Shown here: one piece after another, positions 51,368 through 61,096 of the stretch
How the letters are laid out: each line of letters opens with the position of its first letter
Numbering within the stretch: the stretch's first letter is position 1
From: Rhizobium jaguaris
GTDB lineage: Bacteria; Pseudomonadota; Alphaproteobacteria; Rhizobiales; Rhizobiaceae
DNA: 64,000 bases
Assembly (NCBI RefSeq): GCF_003627755.1
Contig: NZ_CP032695.1
Coordinates: 2,480,001-2,544,000 of the forward strand
Reading direction: 5' to 3'
Notes under the pieces: model-generated
What the model was told of the DNA's origin: nothing
What the model saw: only the letters and a program-made list of their open reading frames with translations
Database searches by the model: none
Program-made: the position numbers and the translations under genes

Positions 51368-54300
51368 TCTGCGGCCTCCTTCGGCGCATTGGTTGAGAGC
51401 GGCTCCTCAAGCCAATCGATCTTGGACATCTTGCGGACGACGATGAACTCGTCGCGGTTGGAGCCCACCGTTCCGTAATAGTTGAAACCGTAGGCGAGCT
51501 GGGCGTAGCCGCCGATCATGTGCGTGGGCTTCAGGACCGTGCGCGTCACCGAATTATGGATGCCGCCGCGGTTGCCTGTCATCTCGGAGCCCGGAGTGTT
51601 TATGATCTTTTCCTGGGCATGGTACATCAGCATCATCCCCTGCTTGATGCGCTGGGACACCACGGCTCGGGCGGTCAACGCGCCATTGGCGTTGAAAACT
51701 TCCACCCAGTCGTTGTCGACGATACCAGCCGACTTGGCATCCACTTCGGATATCCAGACGACCGGGCCGCCGCGGTTCAGCGTCAACATCAGCAGGTTGT
51801 CCGTATAGGTGGAATGGATGCCCCATTTCTGGTGCGGCGTCAGGAAATTGAGAACGATCTCCTTGTTGCCATTCGGGCGCCGATCCTTGACAACGGCAAT
51901 CGTCTTCAGGTCGACCGGTGGTTTCCAGGTGACGAACCCCTCGCCGAAGGCGCGCATCCAGAGATGATCCTGGTAAAGCTGCTGACGGCCGGTGAGTGTA
52001 CGCCAGGGGATCAGTTCATGGACATTCGTATAGCCGGCGTTGTAGCAGACCTTCTCGCTCTCGATGCCCGACCAAGTGGGCGAAGAGATGATCTTGCGCG
52101 GCTGCGCCTGGATGTCGCGATAACGGATTTTCTCGTCTTCTTTCGGCACGGCAAGATGGGCGTGTTCTCGACCTGTCGCCTTCGAGAGGGCATCCCAGGC
52201 CTTCACCGCCACTTCACCATTGGTTTCTGGCGCGAGCATCAGGATGACTTCGGCCGCATCGATGTCGGTTTCTATCTTCGGAAGGCCTTTTGCAGCGCCA
52301 TGCTCACGCACGCCGTTGAGCGCTCCCAGTGCCTGGACCTCATGCTCGGTCTTCCAGCTGATGCCCTTGCCGCCGTTGCCGACAGAGGTCATGAGCGGCC
52401 CGAGCGCCGTGAACCGGGCATGGATATTGGGATAGTCGCGCTCGATGACAGCGACCGATGGCATGGTGCGGCCGGCAATCGGCTCGATCTCGCCGCGCTT
52501 CCAGTCCTTCACGTCGAAAGCCTGTGCCATTTCGCCAGGGCTGTCGTGCTGGATCGGCGTCAGGACGACATCCTGCTCGACGCCGAGGACCTCCGGTGCG
52601 ACACGCGAGAAGGCCTTTGCGATGCCCTTGTATATTTCCCAGTCGGAGCGGGCTTCCCAGGCCGGATCCACAGCGGCAGACAGCGGATGGATGAAGGGAT
52701 GCATGTCTGAGGTGTTGAGGTCGTTTTTCTCGTACCAGGTGGCGGTCGGGAGCACGATGTCGGAATAGACGCAGGTGGTCGACATGCGGAAGTCGAGCGT
52801 GACCAGCAGATCGAGCTTGCCGCGCGGCGCCTCGTCGTGCCAGACGACCTCCTTGTTGCGCACTGCGCCTTCCTCGCCGAGATCCTTGCCCATCACGCCG
52901 TTCTCGGTGCCCAGCAGGTGCTTCAGGAAATACTCGTGCCCCTTGCCCGAAGAGCCGAGCAGGTTGGAACGCCAGACAAACATGTTGCGCGGCCAGTTGG
53001 CCGGATCGTCCGGATCGTGGCAGGCAAGCTCAAGCTCGCCGGATTTTAGCCCTTTCGCCACATAGTCTTTTGGTTCGAGGCCCGCCTCCTTCGCCTTTTT
53101 GGCGATCGAAAGCGAATTTACTTTCAACTGCGGCGCGGACGGCAGCCAACCCATGCGTTCGGCGCGAACGTTGTAGTCGATGAAGCTCTGGTTCCAGTCC
53201 CCTTCCGGAGCCGTCGGGGACAGAATTTCGGAGGCCGTCAGCGTCTCGTAACGCCACTGATCCGTATGTGCATAGAAGAAGGAGGTCGAGTTCATGTGAC
53301 GTGGCGGACGTGCCCAATCGAGCGCGAAGGCGAGCGGCGTCCAGCCGGTCTGCGGTCTCAGCTTCTCCTGACCGACATAGTGGGACCAACCGCCGCCCGA
53401 TTGACCGATCGCCCCGCAGAAGACGAGGAGGTTGATCACGCCACGATAGTTCATGTCCATGTTGTACCAATGGTTCATGCCCGCACCGATGATGATCATC
53501 GACCGGCCATTGGTCTTTTCGGCATTGGTGGCAAACTCGCGCGCGACGGTGATGATCGCGTCACGCTTGACGCCGGTAATACGTTCCGCCCAGGCGGGTG
53601 TGAAGGGTACGTCCGCATCATAGTCGCGGGCGACATTCGCACCGCCGAAGCCGCGATCGAGGCCATAGTTTGCCATCATGAGGTCGTAGACGGTGGCAAC
53701 CTTGACCGGCTTGCCATTAGCGTCCTTGAGCGTGCGCACGGGGACATTGCGAGTCAGGATTTCGCCATGCTCCGTCGCAACGAAATGCTCGGTTGCACGG
53801 CCGCCGAAATAAGGAAAATCCACCTGTTCTATCGTCGCGGCATCCTCGCCCGCGAGTGATAGCTTGAGACGTATATCGCGCCCGCGCCCGTCCTTTTGTT
53901 CGAGATTCCATTTGGCCTGCTCGCCCCAGCGATAACCGACGGAGCCGAGGGGAGCGACCAGTTCGCCGGTCTTTTCGTCGATCGCGACCGCCTTCCAATC
54001 CGGATTGTTGGTCTCGCCCAGCCCTCCCTCGAGCTCGGAGGCGCGCAACTGGCGTTCAGGAACCAGCCTGCCATTTTGTTCGGCAAGCCGCACCAGGAAT
54101 GGCATATCGGTGTAGCGACGGGTATAATCGTCGAAATAGGGAACCGTGCGGTCGAGATAATATTCCCGCAGAATGACATGGCCCATGGCGAGCGCCAGCG
54201 CAGCGTCCGTCCCCTGCTTGGGATTGAGCCAGATGTCGGCGAATTTCGTTGCCTCGGCATAGTCGGGGCTGACGACGGCGCTCTTGGTGCCCTTGTAGCG

Positions 54301-55110
54301 GACCTCCGTATAGAAATGCGCATCCGGCGTGCGTGTCTGCGGCACGTTGGAACCCCAGAGGATGAGGAAGCCGGCATTGTACCAGTCGGCGCTCTCCGGC
54401 ACGTCCGTCTGCTCGCCCCAGGTCTGGGGGCTTGCCGGTGGCAGGTCGCAGTACCAGTCGTAGAACGACATGCACACGCCGCCGAGCAGCGAGAGATAGC
54501 GCGAACCTGCCGCATAGGAGACCATCGACATGGCCGGGATCGGCGAGAAGCCGATGATGCGGTCAGGGCCATGCGCCTTGATCGTATAGGCGTTGGCCGC
54601 TGCGATGATCTCGTTCACCTCATCCCATGTGGCGCGCACGAAGCCGCCATGGCCGCGAATGGAGATATAGGACTTGCGCTTTTCCGCATCCTCGACGATC
54701 GACGCCCAGGCGGCGACCGGCGACATGGACGCCCTCGCCTTGCGCCAGAGCTTCAACAGCCGCCCGCGGATCATCGGATATTTCACGCGTGCGCCGGAAT
54801 AGAGATACCAGCTGTAGGAGGCGCCGCGCGAACAGCCGCGCGGTTCATGGTTCGGCAGATCAGGCCGGGTGCGCGGATAGTCCGTCTGCTGGGTCTCCCA
54901 GGTGACGATGCCTCCCTTGACGTAGATCTTCCACGAACAGGAGCCCGTGCAGTTTACCCCATGGGTCGAGCGGACGATCTTGTCGTGCTGCCAGCGCTTG
55001 CGGTAGCCATCCTCCCACGAGCGATCTTCGCTGGTGACGATGCCATGACCGTTTGAGAATTGATCGACATTCTTCCGAAAGAAGGTCAGCCGGTCGAGGA
55101 AATGGGACAT
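51364..55110 (-). CDS. narG: Respiratory nitrate reductase alpha subunit NarG
   Basis: 1248 residues, the normal length. The N-terminal FS0 site is H-x3-C-x3-C (STHGVNCTGSCSW) with the fourth ligand in PRGCSRGASYS. The Mo-ligand aspartate lies in SADWYNAGF, followed by GSNVPQTRTPDAHF. No Tat signal is evident (starts MSHFLDRLTFFRKNV), so it faces the cytosol. It reduces nitrate to nitrite with bis-MGD molybdenum. It lies 15 bases after narK. Confidence 0.97.
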   Translation of the reverse strand: MSHFLDRLTFFRKNVDQFSNGHGIVTSEDRSWEDGYRKRWQHDKIVRSTHGVNCTGSCSWKIYVKGGIVTWETQQTDYPRTRPDLPNHEPRGCSRGASYSWYLYSGARVKYPMIRGRLLKLWRKARASMSPVAAWASIVEDAEKRKSYISIRGHGGFVRATWDEVNEIIAAANAYTIKAHGPDRIIGFSPIPAMSMVSYAAGSRYLSLLGGVCMSFYDWYCDLPPASPQTWGEQTDVPESADWYNAGFLILWGSNVPQTRTPDAHFYTEVRYKGTKSAVVSPDYAEATKFADIWLNPKQGTDAALALAMGHVILREYYLDRTVPYFDDYTRRYTDMPFLVRLAEQNGRLVPERQLRASELEGGLGETNNPDWKAVAIDEKTGELVAPLGSVGYRWGEQAKWNLEQKDGRGRDIRLKLSLAGEDAATIEQVDFPYFGGRATEHFVATEHGEILTRNVPVRTLKDANGKPVKVATVYDLMMANYGLDRGFGGANVARDYDADVPFTPAWAERITGVKRDAIITVAREFATNAEKTNGRSMIIIGAGMNHWYNMDMNYRGVINLLVFCGAIGQSGGGWSHYVGQEKLRPQTGWTPLAFALDWARPPRHMNSTSFFYAHTDQWRYETLTASEILSPTAPEGDWNQSFIDYNVRAERMGWLPSAPQLKVNSLSIAKKAKEAGLEPKDYVAKGLKSGELELACHDPDDPANWPRNMFVWRSNLLGSSGKGHEYFLKHLLGTENGVMGKDLGEEGAVRNKEVVWHDEAPRGKLDLLVTLDFRMSTTCVYSDIVLPTATWYEKNDLNTSDMHPFIHPLSAAVDPAWEARSDWEIYKGIAKAFSRVAPEVLGVEQDVVLTPIQHDSPGEMAQAFDVKDWKRGEIEPIAGRTMPSVAVIERDYPNIHARFTALGPLMTSVGNGGKGISWKTEHEVQALGALNGVREHGAAKGLPKIETDIDAAEVILMLAPETNGEVAVKAWDALSKATGREHAHLAVPKEDEKIRYRDIQAQPRKIISSPTWSGIESEKVCYNAGYTNVHELIPWRTLTGRQQLYQDHLWMRAFGEGFVTWKPPVDLKTIAVVKDRRPNGNKEIVLNFLTPHQKWGIHSTYTDNLLMLTLNRGGPVVWISEVDAKSAGIVDNDWVEVFNANGALTARAVVSQRIKQGMMLMYHAQEKIINTPGSEMTGNRGGIHNSVTRTVLKPTHMIGGYAQLAYGFNYYGTVGSNRDEFIVVRKMSKIDWLEEPLSTNAPKEAAE

Positions 55111-55125
55111 GTATTTCTCCTGGTC

Positions 55126-57882
55126 TTATTCGGCAGCGGCCGCTTTGCCAGCGGTGTTGCGCTTGCCGCGCTCGATGTCGTGAAGCAGGCCGCCCTTGCG
55201 GGTATAGGCAACCCAGGTGAGAACAAGGCAGCTCACATAGAAGATGAGGAAAGCCCAGAGGGCGGCTTCGGCCCCACCGGTGAACTTGATCGAGAGGCCG
55301 TAGCCCATCGGGATGAAAAAGGCGCCAAAGGCAGCGATTGCCGAAGTGAAGCCAGTAATCGCCGCCGATTCCTTCTCTGCCTGCAGGCGACGGGCCTCAG
55401 GAGCGGCATCGGGCATCAGCCGGATCATTTCTCTTCCCATGATTGCCGGGATCATCTGGAAGGTCGACGCGTTGCCCACACCTGTCGCGAAGAAGAGCAC
55501 GAGGAAGGAGATGAAGAAGCCCCAGAAGGCGCCCGGTTGGTCTTTCGTCGCAATGAACCAGAGGACACCGCCGGCGCCGACCATCATCAGAACGAAAACC
55601 CAGAAGGTGACGCGTGCGCCGCCGTAGCGATCGGCGAGCCAGCCCGTTGCGGAGCGGGAGAGTGCCCCAACGAGCGGGCCAAGGAAGGCGAATTGAAGCG
55701 CGTGGATATCGGGAAACAGGGTTTTGGTAAGCAGCGGGAAGCCGGCCGAATAACCGATGAAAGAGCCAAAGGTCCCAGTATAGAGCCAGCACATGATCCA
55801 GTTGTGCCGGCGCTGGAAGATGACCGCCTGCTCGGCGAAGGAAGCCTTGGCCGAAGCGATGTCGTTCATCCCGAACCAGGAGGCGAAAGCCGAGATCGCG
55901 ATGAAGGGGACGAAGAAGAAGCCGGCATTCTGTAGCCAGAGCGGTGCTTCGCCGGCCGGTCCTTTCGTCATGACCGGATCGCCACCGAACCAGCCGAAGA
56001 TGCCGGCGGTGATGACGAGCGGGACGACGAACTGGACCACACTCACGCCGAGATTGCCGAGACCGGCATTGAGGGCCAGTGCATTGCCCTTTTCCGACCT
56101 CGGAAAGAAGAAGGAAATATTGGACATCGACGAGGCGAAGTTACCACCGCCGAAACCGCAAAGCAGGGCAAGAAGAAGGAAGACGATATAGGGCGTATCC
56201 GGGTGCTGCACCGCATAGCCGATGCCGAGCGCGGGGATGATCAGCGACCAGGTGGTCAGCGTGGTCCACAGGCGTCCGCCGAAAATCGGCACCATGAAGG
56301 AGTAGAATATCCGGAAGGTTGCGCCGGAGATACCTGGCAGGGCGGCGAGCCAGAAGAGCTGATCCGTCGTAAAGGTGAAGCCGACGAGCGGCAGCTTTGC
56401 CACCACCACCGACCAGACCTGCCAAATGGCAAAGGAAAGGAGCAGCGCCGGGATCGAAAGCCACAGATTGCGGCGTGCGATGCGGCGGCCTTTGGTTGCC
56501 CAGAAGGATGGATCCTCCGGACGCCAGTCCGTCAGCACGGTCTCGTCAGCGGAGATGACCTTCTCGGGCTGAGGCATGCCCTGCATTTCCGGGAAGGGAG
56601 GCAGCTCCTCGAGCGCCTTTCCTGTAACGCCGCGCTCCATTTGGCGAATGGCGAAGTGCATCCACAAAAGAGCAACCGAGACCAGAAGGAAGAGCGCCAT
56701 GAAGCAGCTCGTCCACAAGCCGGTGAGATCGAGCAGAACACCGAAGAGGATCGGCAGCACGAAGCCGCCAAGGCCGCCGATCATGCCGACCAGTCCTCCG
56801 ACGGCGCCGACATGATTCGGATAGTAGACAGGGATGTGCTTGTACACGGCAGCTTTTCCGAGTGCCATGAAGAAGCCGAGGATGAAGACCGTCACTGTGA
56901 AGCCGACAAGACCCATCTCGATGTGGAAGGTAATCGGACCAGCCACGGTGCGGACGGCATAGTCGGCCGGCGGATAGGCGAGGATGAAGGTCGCGATGAC
57001 GGAGACGAGGAAGGTCCAATAAAGCACGCGTCGCGCGCCATAGACATCGGACAGATGGCCACCATAGGCGCGGAAAAGGCTGGCAGGAATGGAGAAGCAA
57101 GCGGCGATCACGCCGGCAGTGCGGATGTCCAGCCCATAGACACCGACAAGATATTGCGGCAGCCAGAGCGCTAACGCAACGAACGCACCAAAGACGAAGA
57201 AATAATACAGCGAGAAACGCCAAACCTGAATGTTCTTCAAAGGTTCGAGTTCCAACCAGGCACTTTGAGGCTTGACCCCTGTTCTGCGGCGTTCGACCAG
57301 AACCGGATCATCCTTGGTGGTGAACCAGAAGATGACCGCCATGACGACGAGTGCCGCAGCCCATATCTCGGCCACGGCCTGCCAGCCCCAGGCAACGAGT
57401 ACCAGCGGCGCAAGCAATTTCGTCACCGCGGACCCGACATTGCCGGCGCCGAAGATGCCGAGCGCAACGCCTTGCCTCTCCGGAGGGAACCATCGCGACA
57501 CGTAAGCAACGCCGACGGCAAACGAGCCACCGGCGATACCGACGCCGAGCGCCGCCAGAAGCATCTGCGGATAGGTATGCGCATAGGTCAGGATGAAGGT
57601 CGCCGCGGCCGCGGCAAGCATGGTTGCCACGAACACCACGCGACCTCCGTAGCGGTCAGTCCAGATGCCAAGCAAGACGCGGATCAGAGACCCCATGAGG
57701 ATCGGTGTCCCGACCAGAAGTCCGAATTCGGTTTCGGTAAGACCGAGTTCCTCCCGGATTCGAATGCCGATAATGGCAAAGATGGTCCAAGCGGCAAAAC
57801 ATACGGTGAAGGCGACAGTGCTCGCGCCAAGGGCCGTACGTTGATCTCTGCTGTCGAACTTCTGGATAGCAGGCATGGGCAT
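55126..57882 (-). CDS. narK: Fused NarK1-NarK2 nitrate/nitrite transporter
   Basis: 918 residues formed by two major-facilitator domains in one chain. The first (about 1-430) has FGLLVGTPILMGSLIRVLLGIWTDRYGGR and the second (about 480-900) FWLAALPGISGATFRIFYSF with GCGGGNFASSMSNISFFFP-type nitrate signatures (CGFGGGNFASS). Fusions of a NarK1-type nitrate/proton symporter and a NarK2-type nitrate/nitrite antiporter are known from Paracoccus. First gene of the nar operon; a perfect FNR box lies 72 bases upstream. Confidence 0.95.
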   Translation of the reverse strand: MPMPAIQKFDSRDQRTALGASTVAFTVCFAAWTIFAIIGIRIREELGLTETEFGLLVGTPILMGSLIRVLLGIWTDRYGGRVVFVATMLAAAAATFILTYAHTYPQMLLAALGVGIAGGSFAVGVAYVSRWFPPERQGVALGIFGAGNVGSAVTKLLAPLVLVAWGWQAVAEIWAAALVVMAVIFWFTTKDDPVLVERRRTGVKPQSAWLELEPLKNIQVWRFSLYYFFVFGAFVALALWLPQYLVGVYGLDIRTAGVIAACFSIPASLFRAYGGHLSDVYGARRVLYWTFLVSVIATFILAYPPADYAVRTVAGPITFHIEMGLVGFTVTVFILGFFMALGKAAVYKHIPVYYPNHVGAVGGLVGMIGGLGGFVLPILFGVLLDLTGLWTSCFMALFLLVSVALLWMHFAIRQMERGVTGKALEELPPFPEMQGMPQPEKVISADETVLTDWRPEDPSFWATKGRRIARRNLWLSIPALLLSFAIWQVWSVVVAKLPLVGFTFTTDQLFWLAALPGISGATFRIFYSFMVPIFGGRLWTTLTTWSLIIPALGIGYAVQHPDTPYIVFLLLALLCGFGGGNFASSMSNISFFFPRSEKGNALALNAGLGNLGVSVVQFVVPLVITAGIFGWFGGDPVMTKGPAGEAPLWLQNAGFFFVPFIAISAFASWFGMNDIASAKASFAEQAVIFQRRHNWIMCWLYTGTFGSFIGYSAGFPLLTKTLFPDIHALQFAFLGPLVGALSRSATGWLADRYGGARVTFWVFVLMMVGAGGVLWFIATKDQPGAFWGFFISFLVLFFATGVGNASTFQMIPAIMGREMIRLMPDAAPEARRLQAEKESAAITGFTSAIAAFGAFFIPMGYGLSIKFTGGAEAALWAFLIFYVSCLVLTWVAYTRKGGLLHDIERGKRNTAGKAAAAE

Positions 57883-57953
57883 ATTCCGTTCGTGACGATG
57901 AATGATCTTTCTTCAGTCCCGAGAAAAAATAGCGATTAAAACACTGAGGCACT

Positions 57954-57967
57954 TTGATTTGGATCAA
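57954..57967 (-). promoter_or_regulatory. Perfect FixK/FNR box of narKGHJI operon
   Basis: TTGATttggATCAA, a perfect anaerobox, 72-85 bases before the narK ATG in the 239-base region shared with narR. Confidence 0.9.
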
Positions 57968-58065
57968 ACACAACCAAAAGCACAAATAACGCTCAAGTTA
58001 ATCGTGAGCGGCCCAAAGAAGTTGTTTAATATAGGCTTATTGATTGACTATTTTATACTTGTCGC

Positions 58066-58079
58066 TTGATAAATATCAA
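58066..58079 (+). promoter_or_regulatory. Perfect FixK/FNR box before narR
   Basis: TTGATaaatATCAA, a perfect anaerobox, ends 42 bases before the narR ATG at 58122. Being so close it may act as activator site or, if over the promoter, as a repressor site for autoregulation. Confidence 0.85.
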
Positions 58080-58121
58080 TCACGCACTATAAGCAGACAG
58101 GCCGCCCAAAGGAGACACGCG

Positions 58122-58826
58122 ATGCGACCAGAAAATGCCGCCAAGGTTCGGCAGCTGCAACTGTTCAGGGAACTGCATCATAACACGTTCCGGGAGTTAA
58201 TCGAAACGAGTTTTCTTCAACGATTCCCGCGAGGCGTGTCCCTTATTCGCGAAAACGAGCCGGCGGATTTCCTCCATGTGGTCGTGGAGGGGCTGGTCGA
58301 AATGTATGCAGCAACGGACATGCGAGAGACGACTTTGGAAATCATCCCTCCGGTCGGCACTTTCATCCTCGCCGCCGTCCTCAACGATCAGGTCTATCTT
58401 CAGTCCGCCAGAACCTTGGAGCCATCCAGCATTCTGATGATTCCCGCAGAAAAAGTGCGCCTCGCCATGGAGACAGATCAGGCTTTCATGCGTGCAATCG
58501 TCATGGAACTCGCGGCAAGCTATCGCCGAACCGTCAAGGATCTTAAGAGCCAAAAAATGCGGAGCGGCGCCGAGCGGCTGGCAAACTGGCTCCTGCGCAT
58601 GCAAAGGGAGCGAGGGCGCCACAGTCTGGTGGAAATTCCCGTGGAAAAACGTGTCCTTGCTTCGTACCTGGGGATGACGCCGGAAAACTTATCGCGCGCT
58701 TTTCTCACGCTGCGATCTTACGGCGTGAAAGTGCACGGCGCACGTGTTGAAATCGAACAGCCTGAAGCACTTCTTGCTTTTGCGAAACCAGACCCCTTGA
58801 TCGATGATCCTGAGAATATATTCTGA
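58122..58826 (+). CDS. narR: NarR-like Crp/Fnr regulator
   Basis: 234 residues from ATG 58122 (AAAGGAGAC). A sensor domain (GVSLIRENEPADFLHVVVEGLVEMYAATDMRETTLEIIPP), dimerisation helix and winged helix with EKRVLASYLGMTPENLSRAFLTLRSYGVKVHG. No Fe-S cysteines. It is divergent from narK, the position of Paracoccus NarR, which activates narKGHJI in response to nitrate or nitrite. The frame is open upstream to 58044 but that would include the FNR box. It resembles the IS-split regulator at 9482. Confidence 0.88.
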   Translation: MRPENAAKVRQLQLFRELHHNTFRELIETSFLQRFPRGVSLIRENEPADFLHVVVEGLVEMYAATDMRETTLEIIPPVGTFILAAVLNDQVYLQSARTLEPSSILMIPAEKVRLAMETDQAFMRAIVMELAASYRRTVKDLKSQKMRSGAERLANWLLRMQRERGRHSLVEIPVEKRVLASYLGMTPENLSRAFLTLRSYGVKVHGARVEIEQPEALLAFAKPDPLIDDPENIF

Positions 58827-58843
58827 ATGACTTCCGACTAGGC

Positions 58844-60559
58844 TCAGTTCCTCGCCAGCTGCGAATTCAAATGATCGGCCAGCCTTATGGCAAAGGCCAG
58901 GATCATCAATGTCGGATTTGCATGGCCGCTGGTTGGGAACACCGATCCACCGGCAACATAGAGGTTGGGCAAGCCGTGGACCCTGCAATTCTGGTCGACA
59001 ACGCCTGTCTTCGCGTCGGCTGACATTCGCGTCGTGCCAAGCGTATGTGCCATGTCGATGATGACGAGATCCTGTGGCCTCCGTTCCAGCGCCCAGTTTT
59101 CAAGCGTGGGGGCAGGCAGGCCAGCGCTGACAAGGGCTGCGCGTGAGAGTTCGGCGATCCTGAGCAGCGTCCGGCGTTCGACATCGTTGATCCGCCAATC
59201 GACTTTGGCGAGCGGAACGCCGAACCGGTCCTTTCGGGAGCTGAGACTGATCCTGCTGTCCGGGTTCGGAATTTGCTCCGAGATCGCATCGATCCCCAAA
59301 CCGATCAGCTTGTGCGGCACACCCTGATCCTGGAATTCATTGGCGACCACATTCGGAGACAGCCGGATCGCCGTGTTGATCACAAGATCCTTAAAGACCT
59401 TGGGCGTCCGGTTGTCGGAAAGGACCTTCATTCCGATTCCCTTCGCAATAAGTCCGGAGCCTGCCACGACCGAAAGCAGGTCGCGTCCGACATTTGTGCT
59501 GCGCCTGCGCAATAGCTGTTTTAACGCGCTCCAGGGATCGTCCGGCGCCCGCGCCGTGACGAAGTAGATAGCGGCGTTCAGTAGCTCCTCACGCTCCTGC
59601 ATCTCCGGGGTCAGCGCCAAGCCATGCATGAACATGTGCGCGCGGCCATTATGATGCACGCCGAAGAAGCCAAACAGCTTGGCAAGCATGGCCACTTGCT
59701 CGGCCGGAATGCTGCCGATGCGAGCTCCGGCATGATCCATGAGATATCGCCCGACGACATCGTGATGGTTGCCAATTCCGTTCGAATACACATCGTTAGA
59801 TGCCAGTAGCAGCCTGGCATTTTCAATCCCGCTTGCAGCCAACACGCATAATCTGGCCTCGACCCGAGCGCGCTTGCCTTCCATGCTTGCGACGTTGAGA
59901 TGTGAGAAACGCGATCCGTCCGGGCTCAGGCCGACATGCGTCACGGACGCATCCAGAAGGATATGAGTGTTGTCCGGCCGTCGCGCCATAAATTCGTTCC
60001 CGAAGCGCATGACGTCGAGCCGATCCACGCGCGAGCGGGCGAACTGCCAATAGAAGGAATGAAGTCCCTCCTCTTCAAAACGACCTAGCGGCTCCTTAGG
60101 GCTAAGGTTCAGCACATCCATTGCGCGCAAGAGATAAGAATCGATCTGTTCGCGTTCGACTGGCCAGCCCGAGTTGGGGACCCAGGAGCGAAGCTTGAAG
60201 TCAATGGCACCAAAAGGTGCCGATTTCCCGGCCCAGGCATGTGTCGACCCGCCGAGCGCCCGGCAGCGAACACCGAAGGGCTGCACCTCCTGAGACCAGA
60301 AACCGGCTTGAGGGCTGTGAAATGCGACCCGCTTGCGGTACTGCGCTTCCGACATCGGCTGGCCAACGTTCTCGACCTCATTGAGTGCCGAATGTTCGGG
60401 ACTTTCGCGTTCAAGGCCACTCTCGACAACGAGCACCTTTCTGCCCGTCCCAGCGCATTGCGCTGCGATTGTCAGCCCCGCGGGGCCGCCCCCTACGATG
60501 ACAAGGTCCGCCGCAATGATCGAATTGTCGTCATAGTTGGACAGTCGCTCGATTTTCAT
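58844..60559 (-). CDS. GMC-family FAD oxidoreductase (copy 2)
   Basis: 571 residues from ATG 60559 (60568 also possible; ribosome-binding sites are weak). FAD site DLVIVGGGPAGLTIAAQCAGTGRK ... VVESG, ALGGSTHAWAGKSAP for flavin contact, the catalytic segment DMAHTLGTTRMS, and NLYVAGGSVFPTSGHANPTL. The motifs are more canonical than in the copy at 33060, with which it shares layout and length. Substrate unknown. Convergent with narR, 17 bases apart. Confidence 0.9.
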   Translation of the reverse strand: MKIERLSNYDDNSIIAADLVIVGGGPAGLTIAAQCAGTGRKVLVVESGLERESPEHSALNEVENVGQPMSEAQYRKRVAFHSPQAGFWSQEVQPFGVRCRALGGSTHAWAGKSAPFGAIDFKLRSWVPNSGWPVEREQIDSYLLRAMDVLNLSPKEPLGRFEEEGLHSFYWQFARSRVDRLDVMRFGNEFMARRPDNTHILLDASVTHVGLSPDGSRFSHLNVASMEGKRARVEARLCVLAASGIENARLLLASNDVYSNGIGNHHDVVGRYLMDHAGARIGSIPAEQVAMLAKLFGFFGVHHNGRAHMFMHGLALTPEMQEREELLNAAIYFVTARAPDDPWSALKQLLRRRSTNVGRDLLSVVAGSGLIAKGIGMKVLSDNRTPKVFKDLVINTAIRLSPNVVANEFQDQGVPHKLIGLGIDAISEQIPNPDSRISLSSRKDRFGVPLAKVDWRINDVERRTLLRIAELSRAALVSAGLPAPTLENWALERRPQDLVIIDMAHTLGTTRMSADAKTGVVDQNCRVHGLPNLYVAGGSVFPTSGHANPTLMILAFAIRLADHLNSQLARN

Positions 60560-61096
60560 CAGGGTCATTTCCGTCAACGCAAACAGATATTCCGATGCCA
60601 GCAACGAGCAGACTAGCTTCTATGAAATTTTCGACAAGTAACCAAAAAGTCGGAAGCGTTAATACCGGTATAGATTCGATGTCGTAATGCGTCGGGACCT
60701 AACACTAAAGACTATCTTGCGCGGCGATGAAAACCTGCCAATCGGAAGCTGGATCTTCTCTCGGGAACAAGAATCCGTAACGTCAGGCTGGCTATCCTGG
60801 CCTCCGCTTCTTCCACAGCGTTAGTGCCTTCGCCGTCTGTAGGATGACGAAAGTACAATATGCTTAACGTCCTCAAATCGACGAGACCATGAAGTCAAAT
60901 CTGGCCATAAAAGGACAATTTAGCGGAAAAGACTGACGTCTATAGGCTTACAACAAATATCTCATTCATAATCTATAAATATATTTGAAGTCATAATTTC
61001 AAGAAAATAAGAAATTATGACTTCAATATCGTCACCATGATACGCATGGAAATAACAAATCCAATATAATCATGTTCAGCTTCTATCGAGGAAAAA
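60560..61096. other. AT-rich promoter region of the chemoreceptor gene
   Basis: About 540 bases without a gene between the GMC start and the chemoreceptor start. Its right half is notably AT-rich (about 60940-61090) and contains a 16-bp perfect inverted repeat. No FNR box, tRNA or small ORF could be supported. Confidence 0.6.
60985..61026. repeat. 16-bp perfect inverted repeat upstream of chemoreceptor
   Basis: TTGAAGTCATAATTTC (60985-61000) and GAAATTATGACTTCAA (61011-61026) are exact reverse complements with a 10-base loop. No T-run follows on either strand in terminator position, so an operator or RNA hairpin is more likely than a terminator. Confidence 0.75.

Noticed and set aside
55060..55935. 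Plus-strand frame antisense to narG/narK
   Set aside because: Glu/Gly-rich shadow of membrane-protein codons, no start signal.
58044..58121. Upstream extension of the narR frame
   Set aside because: It would place a perfect FNR box inside the coding region; ATG 58122 has AAAGGAG and matches family length.
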